Below, in pieces: positions 1 to 7,903 of a DNA stretch of 23,891 bases. The stretch comes from CAZCBJ01 sp964496705. Its GTDB lineage: Bacteria > Chloroflexota > Anaerolineae > Anaerolineales > Anaerolineaceae. Position 1 is the first letter of the stretch. The number at the start of each line of letters is the position of its first letter. The stretch is from the NCBI GenBank assembly GCA_964496705.1, contig CAZCBJ010000039.1, positions 1-23,891 on the forward strand, read 5' to 3'. Made by a program: the position numbers and the translations under genes. The notes below the pieces were generated by a model. That model saw only the letters and a program-made list of their open reading frames with translations. It was not told the DNA's origin and made no database searches.

Positions 1-2
1 GG

Positions 3-614
3 TTCGACCAATTGATGATGCGCCTGACGGATGCTTTCCTGGCCATCCCGGTGATCGTGGGAATTGTGGTGTTCCAGCAATTGTTCGACACGGTCAACCA
101 TTACGCGGCGCGTTATTCTGCCGACGCGGGGGTGGGCAGCCAGGCGGCGGTGATCAGTCCGCTGCAGGCCCTTTTCACGCAAATGGATCCGGTGATTTTG
201 GGGTTGGTGCTGTTCTCGTGGATGGCTTACGCGCGCATGACTCACGCGCTGGTGCTGCGTTTAAAGCGCACCGCCTACGTGGAAGCGGCGCGCGCGCTGG
301 GGGCGGGTCCGCTGCGCATCATCCTGCGCCACCTGATCCCCAACGCCATCTCGCCGTCGATTGTGATGGCTGCGCGTGATATCGGGGCAATGGTGCTGAT
401 GCAGGCCACGCTGACCTTCATCGGTCTGGGAGGCAACTCGGAATGGGGCGCCATGCTCTACCTGGGGCGGCGCTGGGTGCTGGGGCCGGGGGGAGACCCG
501 TTGATCTACTGGTGGGTGTACGTACCGGGGACGCTGATGCTGGTGCTGTTCGGCGTGGGCTGGAATCTGCTGGGCGACGGGTTGAACGATTGGTTGAATC
601 CATGGAGAGATTAG
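3..614 (+). CDS. Peptide/nickel-type ABC transporter permease (DppC/OppC family), 5' truncated
   Basis: This is the inner-membrane permease of a binding-protein-dependent importer of the dipeptide/oligopeptide/nickel class. The reading frame is open from the first bases of the window and reads FDQLMMRLTDAFLAIP, which matches the interior of DppC/OppC proteins, so the true start lies upstream. About 200 residues are visible. A hydrophobic segment follows the start, then a loop, then a helix near PVILGLVLFSWMAYARM. Next is the EAA loop (EAARALGAGPLRIILRHLIPN), which docks on the ATPase subunit. Two more membrane segments follow, with FIGLGG and the typical C-terminal GDGLNDWLNPWRD. The partner permease, ATPases and binding protein should lie upstream. 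The substrate cannot be told from this fragment. The methyltransferase start follows 9 bases after the stop. Confidence 0.93.
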   Translation, partial: FDQLMMRLTDAFLAIPVIVGIVVFQQLFDTVNHYAARYSADAGVGSQAAVISPLQALFTQMDPVILGLVLFSWMAYARMTHALVLRLKRTAYVEAARALGAGPLRIILRHLIPNAISPSIVMAARDIGAMVLMQATLTFIGLGGNSEWGAMLYLGRRWVLGPGGDPLIYWWVYVPGTLMLVLFGVGWNLLGDGLNDWLNPWRD

Positions 615-623
615 GAGAATAGA

Positions 624-1460
624 ATGAGTAAACGACTTGAAGAACTGGATCGTGAATTGGCTTTGAGATTTGGCGCGTATGCCAGCTATCCATCCGCCCA
701 CGACCCTGTCGAGGTGGAAACGCACGGGGATGGTCCGGCTGAAGAGGTGGATCGCCTGTTGGACCAATACGCGCGCCCCGAAAGCGAGGTGCTGGACCTA
801 GGCTGCGGGGCGGGGTTCACGTTGTGCCGGTTGGCGCCAAAAGTGAGGCGGGTCTGGGGATTTGAGCAGCAGCCTGAGCTGCTCGAGGCGGCGCGCTTGC
901 GGGCGGCCAGCCTTCAACTAACCAATACATCGTTTATCCTGGGAAACGCTGCGGTTCCCGCAGATGCGCAGCAAATTCCGGACGATTCACTGGACCTGGT
1001 TGTGAGCCGGAGAGGTCCGAATGTCAATTCCTTTCTGCCAAAAATGAAGTCATCGGCTTGGGTCGTTCAGGAACTTTTCAAGGGGTACCTGGGTTTGTTG
1101 GAAATATTTGGCAGGAAAACGTTTTTGAGCGATATCGGCAATAACCCCCGCTGGTTGATCGAGCATTATTCCTGGTTGGATCTCTTTCCGGTCAGCGTGA
1201 AGGATTACTACGTCGAGCTCTATTTTCGGGACGCAGATCATCTGGCAGCATATCTTTCGCAGCCGCTGGGTTTGTTTAGTTATCCAATGCCTCGCATGCC
1301 CTATGATCGGGAGCGCGACCAGGCGGCGTTGGCGCTCTATACGCAATACAACACCACCCCCCGGGGAGTGCGAATCATCCAATACCGCAGCGTCTATCTC
1401 TTTTGTCGTCAAAGGGTGCAATTTGCGCCTGCCAGGCTGGAAGCCCAGCCTGAATGGTAA
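624..1460 (+). CDS. Class I SAM-dependent methyltransferase
   Basis: A 278-residue protein with a Rossmann-type methyltransferase core. Motif I is VLDLGCGAGF at residues 56-65, and an acidic residue in the motif II position is E81 (WGFEQQPELLEAAR). The later DDSLDLVVSRRGPN segment fits motif IV. The C-terminal half has no signature I recognise and may define the substrate. A ribosome site (GGAGA) lies just before the ATG. The gene starts 9 bases after the transporter permease and is probably co-transcribed with it, although a functional link is not obvious. An 8-bp perfect hairpin (arms 1433-1440 and 1445-1452, loop AAGC) overlaps the last codons. The substrate (small molecule, RNA or protein) cannot be predicted. 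Confidence 0.85.
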   Translation: MSKRLEELDRELALRFGAYASYPSAHDPVEVETHGDGPAEEVDRLLDQYARPESEVLDLGCGAGFTLCRLAPKVRRVWGFEQQPELLEAARLRAASLQLTNTSFILGNAAVPADAQQIPDDSLDLVVSRRGPNVNSFLPKMKSSAWVVQELFKGYLGLLEIFGRKTFLSDIGNNPRWLIEHYSWLDLFPVSVKDYYVELYFRDADHLAAYLSQPLGLFSYPMPRMPYDRERDQAALALYTQYNTTPRGVRIIQYRSVYLFCRQRVQFAPARLEAQPEW

Positions 1461-1499
1461 ATGCGTCCTTAAAATCCTGCTGGTTTATTTTTAAAAGCG

Positions 1500-1521
1500 T
1501 ATAATTTAACCAGGAGGCGCT
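1500..1521 (+). promoter_or_regulatory. -10 element and strong ribosome binding site for the response regulator
   Basis: TATAAT at 1500-1505 is a perfect -10 hexamer. AGGAGG at 1512-1517 is a near-perfect Shine-Dalgarno sequence 4 bases before the ATG at 1522. No convincing -35 hexamer is seen at the expected distance. Confidence 0.55.
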
Positions 1522-2643
1522 ATGAAACAGGTATTAATTGTGGATGACTCGCTGGAGATGGGGCGCTGGCTGCAGGTGGCGCTGACCCAGGCAAACCCGG
1601 AGATTCAAGCGCGGGTGGTGCCCTCTGCCGAAGAAGCGCTGCTGGATGCCGGGCGGCGCCAGATTGACCTGATGGTGGTGGATATCCGCCTGCCGGGGAT
1701 GACCGGGGTGGAGCTGGTGCGCAAGGTGCGCGCCCGTTATCCGAGCATGCGGGTCATTTTCATCACCGGCCTGTCGGATGCCAGGCTGCGCAAACAGGCC
1801 GAGGAATTAAAGCCGGACGCATTTTTCACCAAGCCGATCGAGATTCCGCCCTTTGTCGAAGCGGTCAGCGCCAGCCTGAACATGAATGCTGCGCCGCCGC
1901 CGGCGGCGGAAGCTGAAAAAGCCCCACCGCCGGAAGTGGTGGCGAAAGACAGCAAACCCGCTCCTGCCGCCCCGCCCAGCGAACTGGCGTTGCCGCCAGT
2001 GGCCAATTTGCCGGCGGTGCTGGCAGACCTGCGCGGCGGGTTGGAAGCGCTCGCGGTGGCGCTGTTGGACGACCGCGGGCATGTGCTGGCGCAGACGGGT
2101 GATTTTCCCGAGGCTTCCTTTGAATCGATCTGGGTTCCGGCGCTGATGTCGGCGGTCAGCGCGGGGATGAAGGTTTCGCGGCTGTTGGGACGCCCGCACG
2201 CCGAGGGTGCGCTGGTGCTGCGCGGCGCCACCTTCGATCTGCTGCTGGCGCCGGTGGAAGATTTCACCCTGGTGGCGGCGGTGCGCACGGGTCGCTCAAA
2301 GCTGCGCCTGCTGCTGGCGCTGGAAGAGGTGCTGGCTGCCCAGGTCACGCTGGGATCCATTCTCGACAGCATGCGCGTGCCGCTGGTTGAACCGATGGAG
2401 GTTCCTCCCCAGCCGGTTCTGCCACCCATCGCTGATGTCCCCATTCCGCCGTCCGAACCAGAAGACACCGGTCTGGATAAACTGAAAGAGCTGTTCACCC
2501 GTCCGACCAGCCCGGCAGTGGACGCAGATGATTTCTGGGAGCAGGCCTCCACCCAGTCTGCGGCAGCCAACGGCGGGCCGGATTCGCTGAGCTATGATCA
2601 GGCCAGGCAACTGGGGTTGGCGCCAGAAGATCAAGAAAAGTGA
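1522..2643 (+). CDS. Response regulator with CheY-like receiver and roadblock/LC7-like C-terminal domain
   Basis: A 373-residue protein. Residues 1-120 form a receiver domain with all expected residues: acidic pair D8/D9, phospho-acceptor D54 (VVDIRLPGMTG), T82 and K104 (FFTKP). A Pro/Ala-rich linker follows at about 122-160. Residues of about 165-290 (LADLRGGLEALAVALLDDRGHVLAQTG onward, ending in a LLLALEEVLAAQ helix) resemble a roadblock/LC7 fold, a family that often works with small GTPases or as a dimerising scaffold. That match is by eye and less certain than the receiver. There is no DNA-binding helix-turn-helix, so output is probably protein-protein contact. The tail (SYDQARQLGLAPED) looks like a short conserved C-terminal peptide. 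The histidine kinase at 3732 is close, but a partnership is only a guess. Confidence 0.85.
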   Translation: MKQVLIVDDSLEMGRWLQVALTQANPEIQARVVPSAEEALLDAGRRQIDLMVVDIRLPGMTGVELVRKVRARYPSMRVIFITGLSDARLRKQAEELKPDAFFTKPIEIPPFVEAVSASLNMNAAPPPAAEAEKAPPPEVVAKDSKPAPAAPPSELALPPVANLPAVLADLRGGLEALAVALLDDRGHVLAQTGDFPEASFESIWVPALMSAVSAGMKVSRLLGRPHAEGALVLRGATFDLLLAPVEDFTLVAAVRTGRSKLRLLLALEEVLAAQVTLGSILDSMRVPLVEPMEVPPQPVLPPIADVPIPPSEPEDTGLDKLKELFTRPTSPAVDADDFWEQASTQSAAANGGPDSLSYDQARQLGLAPEDQEK

Positions 2644-2679
2644 GCGTGCCCGCCAGCGGGAAAACGCTGGCGGATATGC

Positions 2680-2698
2680 TGGTATACTGGGGCATACG
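2680..2698 (+). promoter_or_regulatory. Extended -10 promoter close to the YcgN-type gene start
   Basis: TGGTATACT at 2680-2688 fits an extended -10 element (TGn plus TATACT). The ATG at 2699 lies 10 bases after the hexamer, so the predicted transcription start gives a leader of only about four bases. A GGGG run at 2689-2692 could also act as a weak ribosome site on a longer transcript. Confidence 0.45.
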
Positions 2699-3148
2699 AT
2701 GCCCGACACTGCGCTGCCGTTCTGGCAAACCAAGACACTGGAAGACATGTCGCCCGAGGAGTGGGAATTGCTTTGCGACGGCTGCGGGCGCTGCTGCCTG
2801 ATCAAGCTGGAAGACGAGGACACGCGCGAATTGTTCTTCACGCGGGTTATCTGCCGCTACTTTGATCTGGCCGCCTGCCGCTGCAAGGTGTATGACCAGC
2901 GCACACGACTGGTGCCGACCTGCCTGATGCTGGATGCGCAGCGCATCCGCCAACTGACCTGGATCCCGCGCACCTGCGCTTACCGCCGCCTGGCAGAAGG
3001 GCAGGGTCTGGCGGAGTGGCATCCGCTGGTGGCGGGGAACAGCCAAGCCATCCGCAAAGCGGGTATTTCGGTGCGCGGCAAGGTGATTCTGGAGGATCAG
3101 ATCAGCGAGGAAGAGCTGACCGACTACATCAGCGACCAGTTTGATTGA
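2699..3148 (+). CDS. YcgN-type (UPF0260) cysteine-cluster protein
   Basis: A 149-residue cytoplasmic protein closely resembling E. coli YcgN (UPF0260) along its full length. Shared features are PFWQTKTLEDMSPEEWELLCDGCGRCC, then the C-x-C segment CRCKVYDQR, PTCLML, WIPRTCAYRRLAEG and WHPL. The cysteines (CDGCGRCC, VICRYF, ACRCK, PTC, RTC) suggest a bound metal ion or Fe-S cluster, but the biochemical role is not established. The ATG at 2699 is chosen because family homology begins at once after it (MPDTALPFW), although the frame is open further upstream. The gene is free-standing between the response regulator and a lipoprotein gene. Confidence 0.9.
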   Translation: MPDTALPFWQTKTLEDMSPEEWELLCDGCGRCCLIKLEDEDTRELFFTRVICRYFDLAACRCKVYDQRTRLVPTCLMLDAQRIRQLTWIPRTCAYRRLAEGQGLAEWHPLVAGNSQAIRKAGISVRGKVILEDQISEEELTDYISDQFD

Positions 3149-3197
3149 GCGGGGCGATGTCCGGGCGCGCCTGCCCCGCAAGCGGAGGAACCTGCCT

Positions 3198-3650
3198 ATG
3201 AAGATCAGACACCTAATCCTGTTGGCGCTCACCGCACTGCTGCTGGCGGGCTGCGGGCCGAAGAAAACGGAACTTGAGCAGCGCATTGACCAGGCTGAAA
3301 AGACCTGGAAGGCGCAGCGGATGAATTCCTATGTGCTGGAATCCACCTGTATCAGTCTGTGGGACATGCAGACCTATCGGGTGGTGGTGACGGACGGCAG
3401 AGTGGTGGATCACGCCGCCGAATGCAGCCCTTCGCTGCTGACCACCGGCGATTGCAAGCTGCAGGAATATGACCCGCAGGATTTCACCGTGGATGGATTG
3501 TTCCGCAAAGCGCGCGCGCTGGCTAAAACCGAGAAGCCGCAATTCGCCGAGGTTGAGTTCAATCCCACCTATGCCTTTCCCTCCATTCTTGGTTACAACG
3601 ACCCGAATGTTTACGATGAAGAATGGAGCTGTACGGCGCTGATCCCTTAA
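3198..3650 (+). CDS. Small DUF6174-like lipoprotein
   Basis: A 150-residue secreted lipoprotein. Its signal peptide ends in a lipobox (LLLAGC) with lipidated Cys at residue 19. The mature part has the pattern W-x(6)-SYVLEST-C, a VVVTDGRVV strand pair, a helix after FTVDGLFRKA, and FNPTYAFPSILGYNDPNVYDEEW. This resembles the DUF6174 family of small exported proteins of unknown function. The ATG at 3198 is chosen over an upstream in-frame TTG at 3141 because it starts the signal peptide and has GGAGG at 3184-3188. It begins 49 bases after the YcgN-type gene and may be co-transcribed with it. Confidence 0.8.
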   Translation: MKIRHLILLALTALLLAGCGPKKTELEQRIDQAEKTWKAQRMNSYVLESTCISLWDMQTYRVVVTDGRVVDHAAECSPSLLTTGDCKLQEYDPQDFTVDGLFRKARALAKTEKPQFAEVEFNPTYAFPSILGYNDPNVYDEEWSCTALIP

Positions 3651-3692
3651 CCGTCAGCTTTCCATTTCGATAAGAACCCTCCTGCCGAAATA

Positions 3693-3701
3693 TGCTACAA
3701 T
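3693..3701 (+). promoter_or_regulatory. Extended -10 promoter of the histidine kinase gene
   Basis: TGCTACAAT at 3693-3701 is an extended -10 element (TGn plus TACAAT) about 30 bases before the ATG at 3732. A weak ribosome site (GGTGGA) lies just ahead of the start. No clear -35 is needed with an extended -10. Confidence 0.5.
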
Positions 3702-3731
3702 GGAAAAATCCCCTTCTCCACACGGTGGAAG

Positions 3732-5504
3732 ATGCAGTCATCCGATTTTCCGTTTTTAGCCGACTGGTTTGCCATATCCCTGCGCTGGGCCTGCCTGCTC
3801 GGTTTTGCGGTGGCGCTTTCACTGGTGGGGGCGGTCAATACGCCGGTGGGTGTGCTGCTGCTGCTCTTCGCGGTGTGGAACCTGGTGATGTCGATGCTGG
3901 CGGTGATCAACAAGCGGCTGCTGGGGCATCGCTATCTGAATGTGTTCGTTGACCTGCTGCTGTCGGTGCTGTTGTTCACCGTGACGCGCGACCTGTCCGG
4001 CCCGCTGGCCTGGGCGGGGCTGCTGCCGCTGATCAGCTCAGCGATTTACTTCGGCTGGAGCGGCAGCCTGGTGGTTGGCGTGCTGCTGCTGGTGGTGCAG
4101 GCCCTGGTCATTTTCCTGCGCACGTTGTCGGTGCAGTGGGCGGGTATCAGCCTGCTGGCGGTGATTAACATAGTCGGAGGAATTCTGCTCGGCCTGGGTT
4201 CCATCCCCTTGCTCAACCGGCTGCGGCAAAATTATAAAATCATGGTGCGCGACCGCCAGGAGACAGAAATGGTTGCCCGGCGCAAAGAACGCGACCGCAT
4301 GCAGGCTTTCTACCAGATGATTGAAACGCTGAGCGCCTCGCTGGATTACAACCTGGTGCTGAACACCACGCTGGACCTTTGCACCACCGCCATCGCGGAA
4401 CCGGGCGAAACCACCCCGCTGGTGCAGCAGATGGTCAGCGCGGTGCTGTTGTTTGAGGGACATGATCTGAAGGTGGCCACAGCGCATAAATTCCCCCCGC
4501 CGGATATGCGCCGCACCTTCCCGGCGGAGCAGGGGGCATTGGTTCAGGCGGTGCAGGGCGCCGATCCGGTGGTGGTACAAAACCCCAGCCGCGACCCGGA
4601 ACTGGGACGGCTGCTGTGCCTGCAGGGCTGCCGGGCGCTGCTGCTGCTGCCGCTGCGCCGCGGCCTGGATTCCTACGGGGTGATCCTCTTCGCCCATCCC
4701 GATCCCTATTTCTTCGATCCCAACCGGATTGAGACGCTGCAGGTGATCTCGCACCAGGCGGTGATCGCCATCCAGAACGCTCGCCTGTACCAGGAAATGG
4801 AAATGGAAAAGCAGCGCATCATCGAAATCCAGGAAGAAGCGCGCAAGAAGCTGGCCCGCGACCTGCACGATGGTCCCACCCAGTCGGTGGCGGCCATTGC
4901 CATGCGCCTCAACATTGTGCGCATGATGATCGAGATGAATCCCAAGGAGGCAACGGATGAGGCTGCCAAATTGGAAGACCTGGCGCGCCGCACCACCCAG
5001 GAAATCCGCCACATGCTGTTCACCCTGCGCCCGCTGGCATTGGAAACCGGCGGCCTGAAATCAGCTCTGCAGGCGATGGCGGACAAGATGCACGAGACCT
5101 TCTCGCAGGATGTGAGCATCGAAGTGGATGAGGAAGCCGTCCAGAAGCTGGACACCGGCAAGCAGACGGTGATATTTTACATTGCCGAGGAAGCGGTCAA
5201 TAATGCGCGCAAGCACGCCCGCGCCTCGCGCATCCAGTTGAAGTTGGGGCATTACAGCCGCGATCCGGGCTGTCTGCTGCTGGAAGTCAATGACAACGGC
5301 ACCGGCTTTGACGTAGCGGCGGTCAATTTGGCTTATGAAAAGCGCGGCAGTCTGGGCATGGTCAACCTGCGCGAGCGGGCTGACCTGGTCAATGGTCTAT
5401 TGCGCATCAACAGCGCTCCTGGCAAAGGCACGCGCGTGCTGGTGCTGATTCCCCTAAATGAAGAGACCGCTGACCGCCTGCAGCGCGGTCTGGTGGGAAA
5501 TTAA
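3732..5504 (+). CDS. Membrane-bound GAF-domain sensor histidine kinase (NarX/LiaS class, HisKA_3)
   Basis: A 590-residue two-component sensor. Residues of about 10-165 hold roughly six hydrophobic helices with short loops. A GAF domain spans about 190-355 (SASLDYNLVLNTTLDLC to LQVISHQAVIAIQNARLYQE). A HisKA_3 phosphotransfer helix follows with the motif ARDLHDGPTQSVAAIA, and the phospho-accepting His is residue 379. The C-terminal ATPase domain has an N-box (IAEEAVNNARKHARA), a G1 box (VNDNGTGFD) and a G2 segment (GSLGMVNLRERADLV). This class normally pairs with a LuxR/NarL-type DNA-binding regulator, and none lies next to it here. The signal could be sensed by the membrane helices or by the GAF domain. 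A lipoprotein gene with its own ribosome site follows 47 bases later. Confidence 0.93.
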   Translation: MQSSDFPFLADWFAISLRWACLLGFAVALSLVGAVNTPVGVLLLLFAVWNLVMSMLAVINKRLLGHRYLNVFVDLLLSVLLFTVTRDLSGPLAWAGLLPLISSAIYFGWSGSLVVGVLLLVVQALVIFLRTLSVQWAGISLLAVINIVGGILLGLGSIPLLNRLRQNYKIMVRDRQETEMVARRKERDRMQAFYQMIETLSASLDYNLVLNTTLDLCTTAIAEPGETTPLVQQMVSAVLLFEGHDLKVATAHKFPPPDMRRTFPAEQGALVQAVQGADPVVVQNPSRDPELGRLLCLQGCRALLLLPLRRGLDSYGVILFAHPDPYFFDPNRIETLQVISHQAVIAIQNARLYQEMEMEKQRIIEIQEEARKKLARDLHDGPTQSVAAIAMRLNIVRMMIEMNPKEATDEAAKLEDLARRTTQEIRHMLFTLRPLALETGGLKSALQAMADKMHETFSQDVSIEVDEEAVQKLDTGKQTVIFYIAEEAVNNARKHARASRIQLKLGHYSRDPGCLLLEVNDNGTGFDVAAVNLAYEKRGSLGMVNLRERADLVNGLLRINSAPGKGTRVLVLIPLNEETADRLQRGLVGN

Positions 5505-5551
5505 CTGTATTCAAGCTGATCCGATCAAACCAACCGAGGAGGAAAAATCCA

Positions 5552-6742
5552 ATGAACCGCTGGCTCAAGATATTGTGCATTATCTGTCTGCTGTCCATTC
5601 TGTCGCTGGCCTGCAAGGTGGGCCTGCCCGGGCGTGATAAGGGCGACGAGGAGACGTCCACCCCGCCCGCCGTCACNNNNNNNNNNNNNNNNNNNNNNNN
5701 NNNNNNNNNNNNNNNNNNNNNNGTTGAACCCACCCCCACCCGGGTGCCCAAGGCGACCCCCACCGAAGAAGTGATGCAGCCCACCACCCCGCCCGAAGCG
5801 GTGGAAATCCGCCAGTGGGCGTCATCTGCCAAAGCCAGCTCGCAATACGGCGATTCGGATTGGTCCGCCAACCAGGCAACCGGCAAGCCCGACACGCCCG
5901 AAGATTGCGGCGATTACACCAGCGCCTGGGCGTCCTCCAGTCCCTACGGAGAGGACTGGCTGGAAGTGTATTACGATGTGCCGGTGGTGCCTACCGAAAT
6001 CACCATAATCATGAACTATAACCCTTCTCAGGTCACCGAGGTGGAGGTGATTGACCTGAACGGCCAACGCTTCCTGATCCTGGTCGAGGACCCGGACACC
6101 TACCACTGCCCGGACTACATGACCATCACAGTGGAGGATGTGGATTTTCCGATCAAGGGTATTCGCATCATCCTCGACCAGTCCATCCTGAGACTGGGCT
6201 GGACGGAAATCGACGCGGTGGAGCTGGTGGGCATCACGGTCGGCGCGGCCAGCGCATCTCCGACCCAGGAGAGCAGCGGGTCGAGCGGCGACGACACCGG
6301 CGGATTCACGCCCTCGGGCAAAGTGCCGAAGCCGTCTGAGCTGAAACCTGGCACCTACGCCATGAATATCAGCGGTTATGAGAACGACAACTTTGTCAAT
6401 AGCGAGGTGCAGGACCAATCCACCAATAACGAAATTGTGGCGGGCATCTGGAATACCACGCAGCGCTATGTGCTCTCATTCTTCATGCCGTATGATGTGA
6501 AAGCCGGGAGCTATGTGTTTCGGAAATACGATCGAAAAGAAGCGACCCATTTTTATGGTTGCTTCTTATTCATCAATGCTTTCTCCTATCCCTGTGATGC
6601 GGGTGAGCTGGTGATTGACAGCATCGATGGCAACAAGGTGACCGGCACCTTCTGGTTCACCTCCACCAGTTCTGACTTCCCCGACCGCAGCGTGATGGTG
6701 GAAGGCTCGCTCAACCAGGTTCCGCTGATCAAAAAGAAGTGA
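5552..6742 (+). CDS. Lipoprotein with discoidin-like (F5/8 type C-like) domain, interrupted by an N gap
   Basis: About 396 residues if the gap length is right. The signal peptide has a lipobox LSLAC (Cys21). A Pro/Thr-rich linker follows, and part of it is lost in the 46-base N run. Residues of about 82-226 form a beta-rich domain (RQWASSAKASSQYG, WSANQATGKPDTPEDCGDY, EDWLEVYYDVPV, ending LGWTEIDAVELVG). It resembles the discoidin/F5/8 type C fold that binds glycans or surfaces. A Ser/Gly-rich linker leads to a C-terminal domain of about 257-396 (PGTYAMNISGYEND to KVTGTFWFTSTSS) that looks like a lipocalin- or DUF6252-like beta structure, but I cannot name it firmly. GAGGAGG at 5536-5542 supports the start. 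The stop overlaps the GTG start of the next gene. The frame agrees on both sides of the gap. Confidence 0.8.
   Translation: MNRWLKILCIICLLSILSLACKVGLPGRDKGDEETSTPPAVXXXXXXXXXXXXXXXXVEPTPTRVPKATPTEEVMQPTTPPEAVEIRQWASSAKASSQYGDSDWSANQATGKPDTPEDCGDYTSAWASSSPYGEDWLEVYYDVPVVPTEITIIMNYNPSQVTEVEVIDLNGQRFLILVEDPDTYHCPDYMTITVEDVDFPIKGIRIILDQSILRLGWTEIDAVELVGITVGAASASPTQESSGSSGDDTGGFTPSGKVPKPSELKPGTYAMNISGYENDNFVNSEVQDQSTNNEIVAGIWNTTQRYVLSFFMPYDVKAGSYVFRKYDRKEATHFYGCFLFINAFSYPCDAGELVIDSIDGNKVTGTFWFTSTSSDFPDRSVMVEGSLNQVPLIKKK
5677..5722. other. Assembly gap (46 N) in a Pro/Thr-rich linker
   Basis: A run of N lies between CCGCCGTCAC and GTTGAACCCA. Both flanks encode Pro/Thr-rich residues, so the missing piece is probably a low-complexity linker repeat. 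Confidence 0.95.
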
Positions 6743-7155
6743 CCGCGCGGACCGGGCGGTCCTCCGCCCTTAAGCTGCTGATCATCCTCTTTCTGGCAGC
6801 CGGGGTGTTGGGAATTTTGCGCGTTTACCAGGCCGCGCTCGACTGGAAATGGCTGCTGTATTACCAGATCGCGCCGGGTCCGGGTTATTTCGTGGTGTAC
6901 GGGGTGGTCCAGGCGGGGCTGGGACTGGCGGCGGGCGCGGCGCTTTGGTGGGGGGTGGCCTGGGCGCCGCGCGCCGCGCGCAGCGGGGCGCTGTTCCTCG
7001 CTGCCTGGTACTGGGCGGACCGGCTGCTGCTGTCCAAATCCAGCGCCAGCTGGGCCAACTGGCCGTTCAGTCTGGGAGTCACACTGGTGCTGCTGGCATA
7101 CGTGTTCGTTGTGCTGGCGCATCCCCGGCAGCGGGAATATTTCGCAAAGCGTTAA
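6739..7155 (+). CDS. Small four-helix membrane protein of unknown function
   Basis: A 138-residue protein starting with GTG that overlaps the stop of the upstream lipoprotein gene (GTGA), a sign of translational coupling. It has about four hydrophobic helices: LLIILFLAAGVLGILRVYQAA, YFVVYGVVQAGLGLAAGAAL, a segment around ALFLAAWYWADRLLL, and FSLGVTLVLLAYVFVVLA. The C-terminus is basic (HPRQREYFAKR). I recognise no named family. Coupling suggests it is made with the discoidin-like lipoprotein, perhaps at the same membrane site. A strong hairpin follows the stop. Confidence 0.7.
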   Translation: MTARTGRSSALKLLIILFLAAGVLGILRVYQAALDWKWLLYYQIAPGPGYFVVYGVVQAGLGLAAGAALWWGVAWAPRAARSGALFLAAWYWADRLLLSKSSASWANWPFSLGVTLVLLAYVFVVLAHPRQREYFAKR

Positions 7156-7162
7156 CAGGCGG

Positions 7163-7199
7163 AACCTCCCGCAGGGCGGTGATTGTCCTGCGGGAGGTT
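7163..7199 (+). terminator. Strong hairpin, probable terminator
   Basis: A perfect 13-bp stem (AACCTCCCGCAGG paired with CCTGCGGGAGGTT) closes an 11-base loop, 7 bases after the stop of the membrane protein gene. No T-run follows directly, so it may be a stability or Rho-assisted element rather than a classical intrinsic terminator. Confidence 0.6.
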
Positions 7200-7212
7200 G
7201 GCCTGTATGAAT

Positions 7213-7218
7213 TATAAT
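7213..7218 (+). promoter_or_regulatory. Possible -10 element for the CYTH-GH63 operon
   Basis: TATAAT at 7213-7218 is a perfect hexamer in an AT-rich patch between the hairpin and the CYTH gene. It would give a leader of about 45 bases. No good -35 is visible. Confidence 0.35.
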
Positions 7219-7269
7219 TAGCTGGTCTCGCTCCTTATTCCTGATCACTGGTTATCCAGCGCCCATCCC

Positions 7270-7890
7270 ATGTCCAATCGCGAACTCGAAGTCAAATTCT
7301 ACCTGGCCGACCTGCCGGCCTTTGAGCGCAGGCTGCAGCAGCTTGGGGCTGTCCCCGATCACGCGCGCGTCCATGAAATCAACCTGCGGTTTGACCTGCC
7401 GGACGGCTCGTTGAGCCGCGCGCGGCGCGTGCTGCGCCTGCGGCAGGATTCGCACGCCTACTTCACCTACAAAGGCCCGGCCGAGTTGTCCGACGGGGTC
7501 AGCGCCCGCCAGGAGGTGGAGCTGGATGTGCCGGATTTCGAGCAGGCCAAAGCCTTTCTGGAGGCGCTGGGATATGTGGTGATGGTCATGTACGAAAAGT
7601 ACCGCACCGGCTACCGCTTCCGGGATGTGCTGATCACGCTGGATGAGATGCCCTTCGGCACGCTGTGCGAGCTGGAAGGCCCCGACGGCGCGACCATCCG
7701 CGCCGCCGCCGACGCGCTGGGGCTGGACTGGGAAGCGCGCAGCCTGGCCAGTTACCTGCAATTGTTTGACTTTTACCGCACCACGCGCGGTTTGACGCTG
7801 CGCCATCTCAGCTTTGCCGAGTTTGAGGGACTGTTCGTCACCCCCGCCGAGCTGGGCTTGCGCCCGGCGGACATCCCCAACATTCCCTGA
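7270..7890 (+). CDS. CYTH-domain protein (CyaB/class IV adenylate cyclase-like)
   Basis: A 206-residue protein of the CYTH superfamily, whose members act on triphosphates inside an eight-stranded tunnel. The ExExK signature is at residues 5-9 (ELEVK). Other conserved features are LRLRQDSHAYFTYKGP, RQEVELDV, a Lys/Arg-rich strand (YEKYRTGYRF), ITLDEMPFGTLCELEG and SYLQLF. These match CyaB-type proteins best. The reaction could be cAMP synthesis or tripolyphosphate/thiamine-triphosphate hydrolysis, and sequence alone does not decide. About 45 residues after the core (TTRGLTLRHLSFAEFEGLF onward) form an extra tail. No clear ribosome site precedes the ATG. The GH63 gene follows after 13 bases, so the two are probably one operon. 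Confidence 0.87.
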   Translation: MSNRELEVKFYLADLPAFERRLQQLGAVPDHARVHEINLRFDLPDGSLSRARRVLRLRQDSHAYFTYKGPAELSDGVSARQEVELDVPDFEQAKAFLEALGYVVMVMYEKYRTGYRFRDVLITLDEMPFGTLCELEGPDGATIRAAADALGLDWEARSLASYLQLFDFYRTTRGLTLRHLSFAEFEGLFVTPAELGLRPADIPNIP

Positions 7891-7903
7891 AGGAGAGCCA
7901 CCC

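Noticed and set aside
1433..1452. 8-bp perfect hairpin at the end of the first methyltransferase gene
   Set aside because: It lies inside the coding region before the stop and has no T-run, so a terminator call is not supported.
4038..5012. Open frame of 324 codons on the minus strand
   Set aside because: It is opposite the histidine kinase and reads as Gln/His/Arg-rich sequence without any domain.
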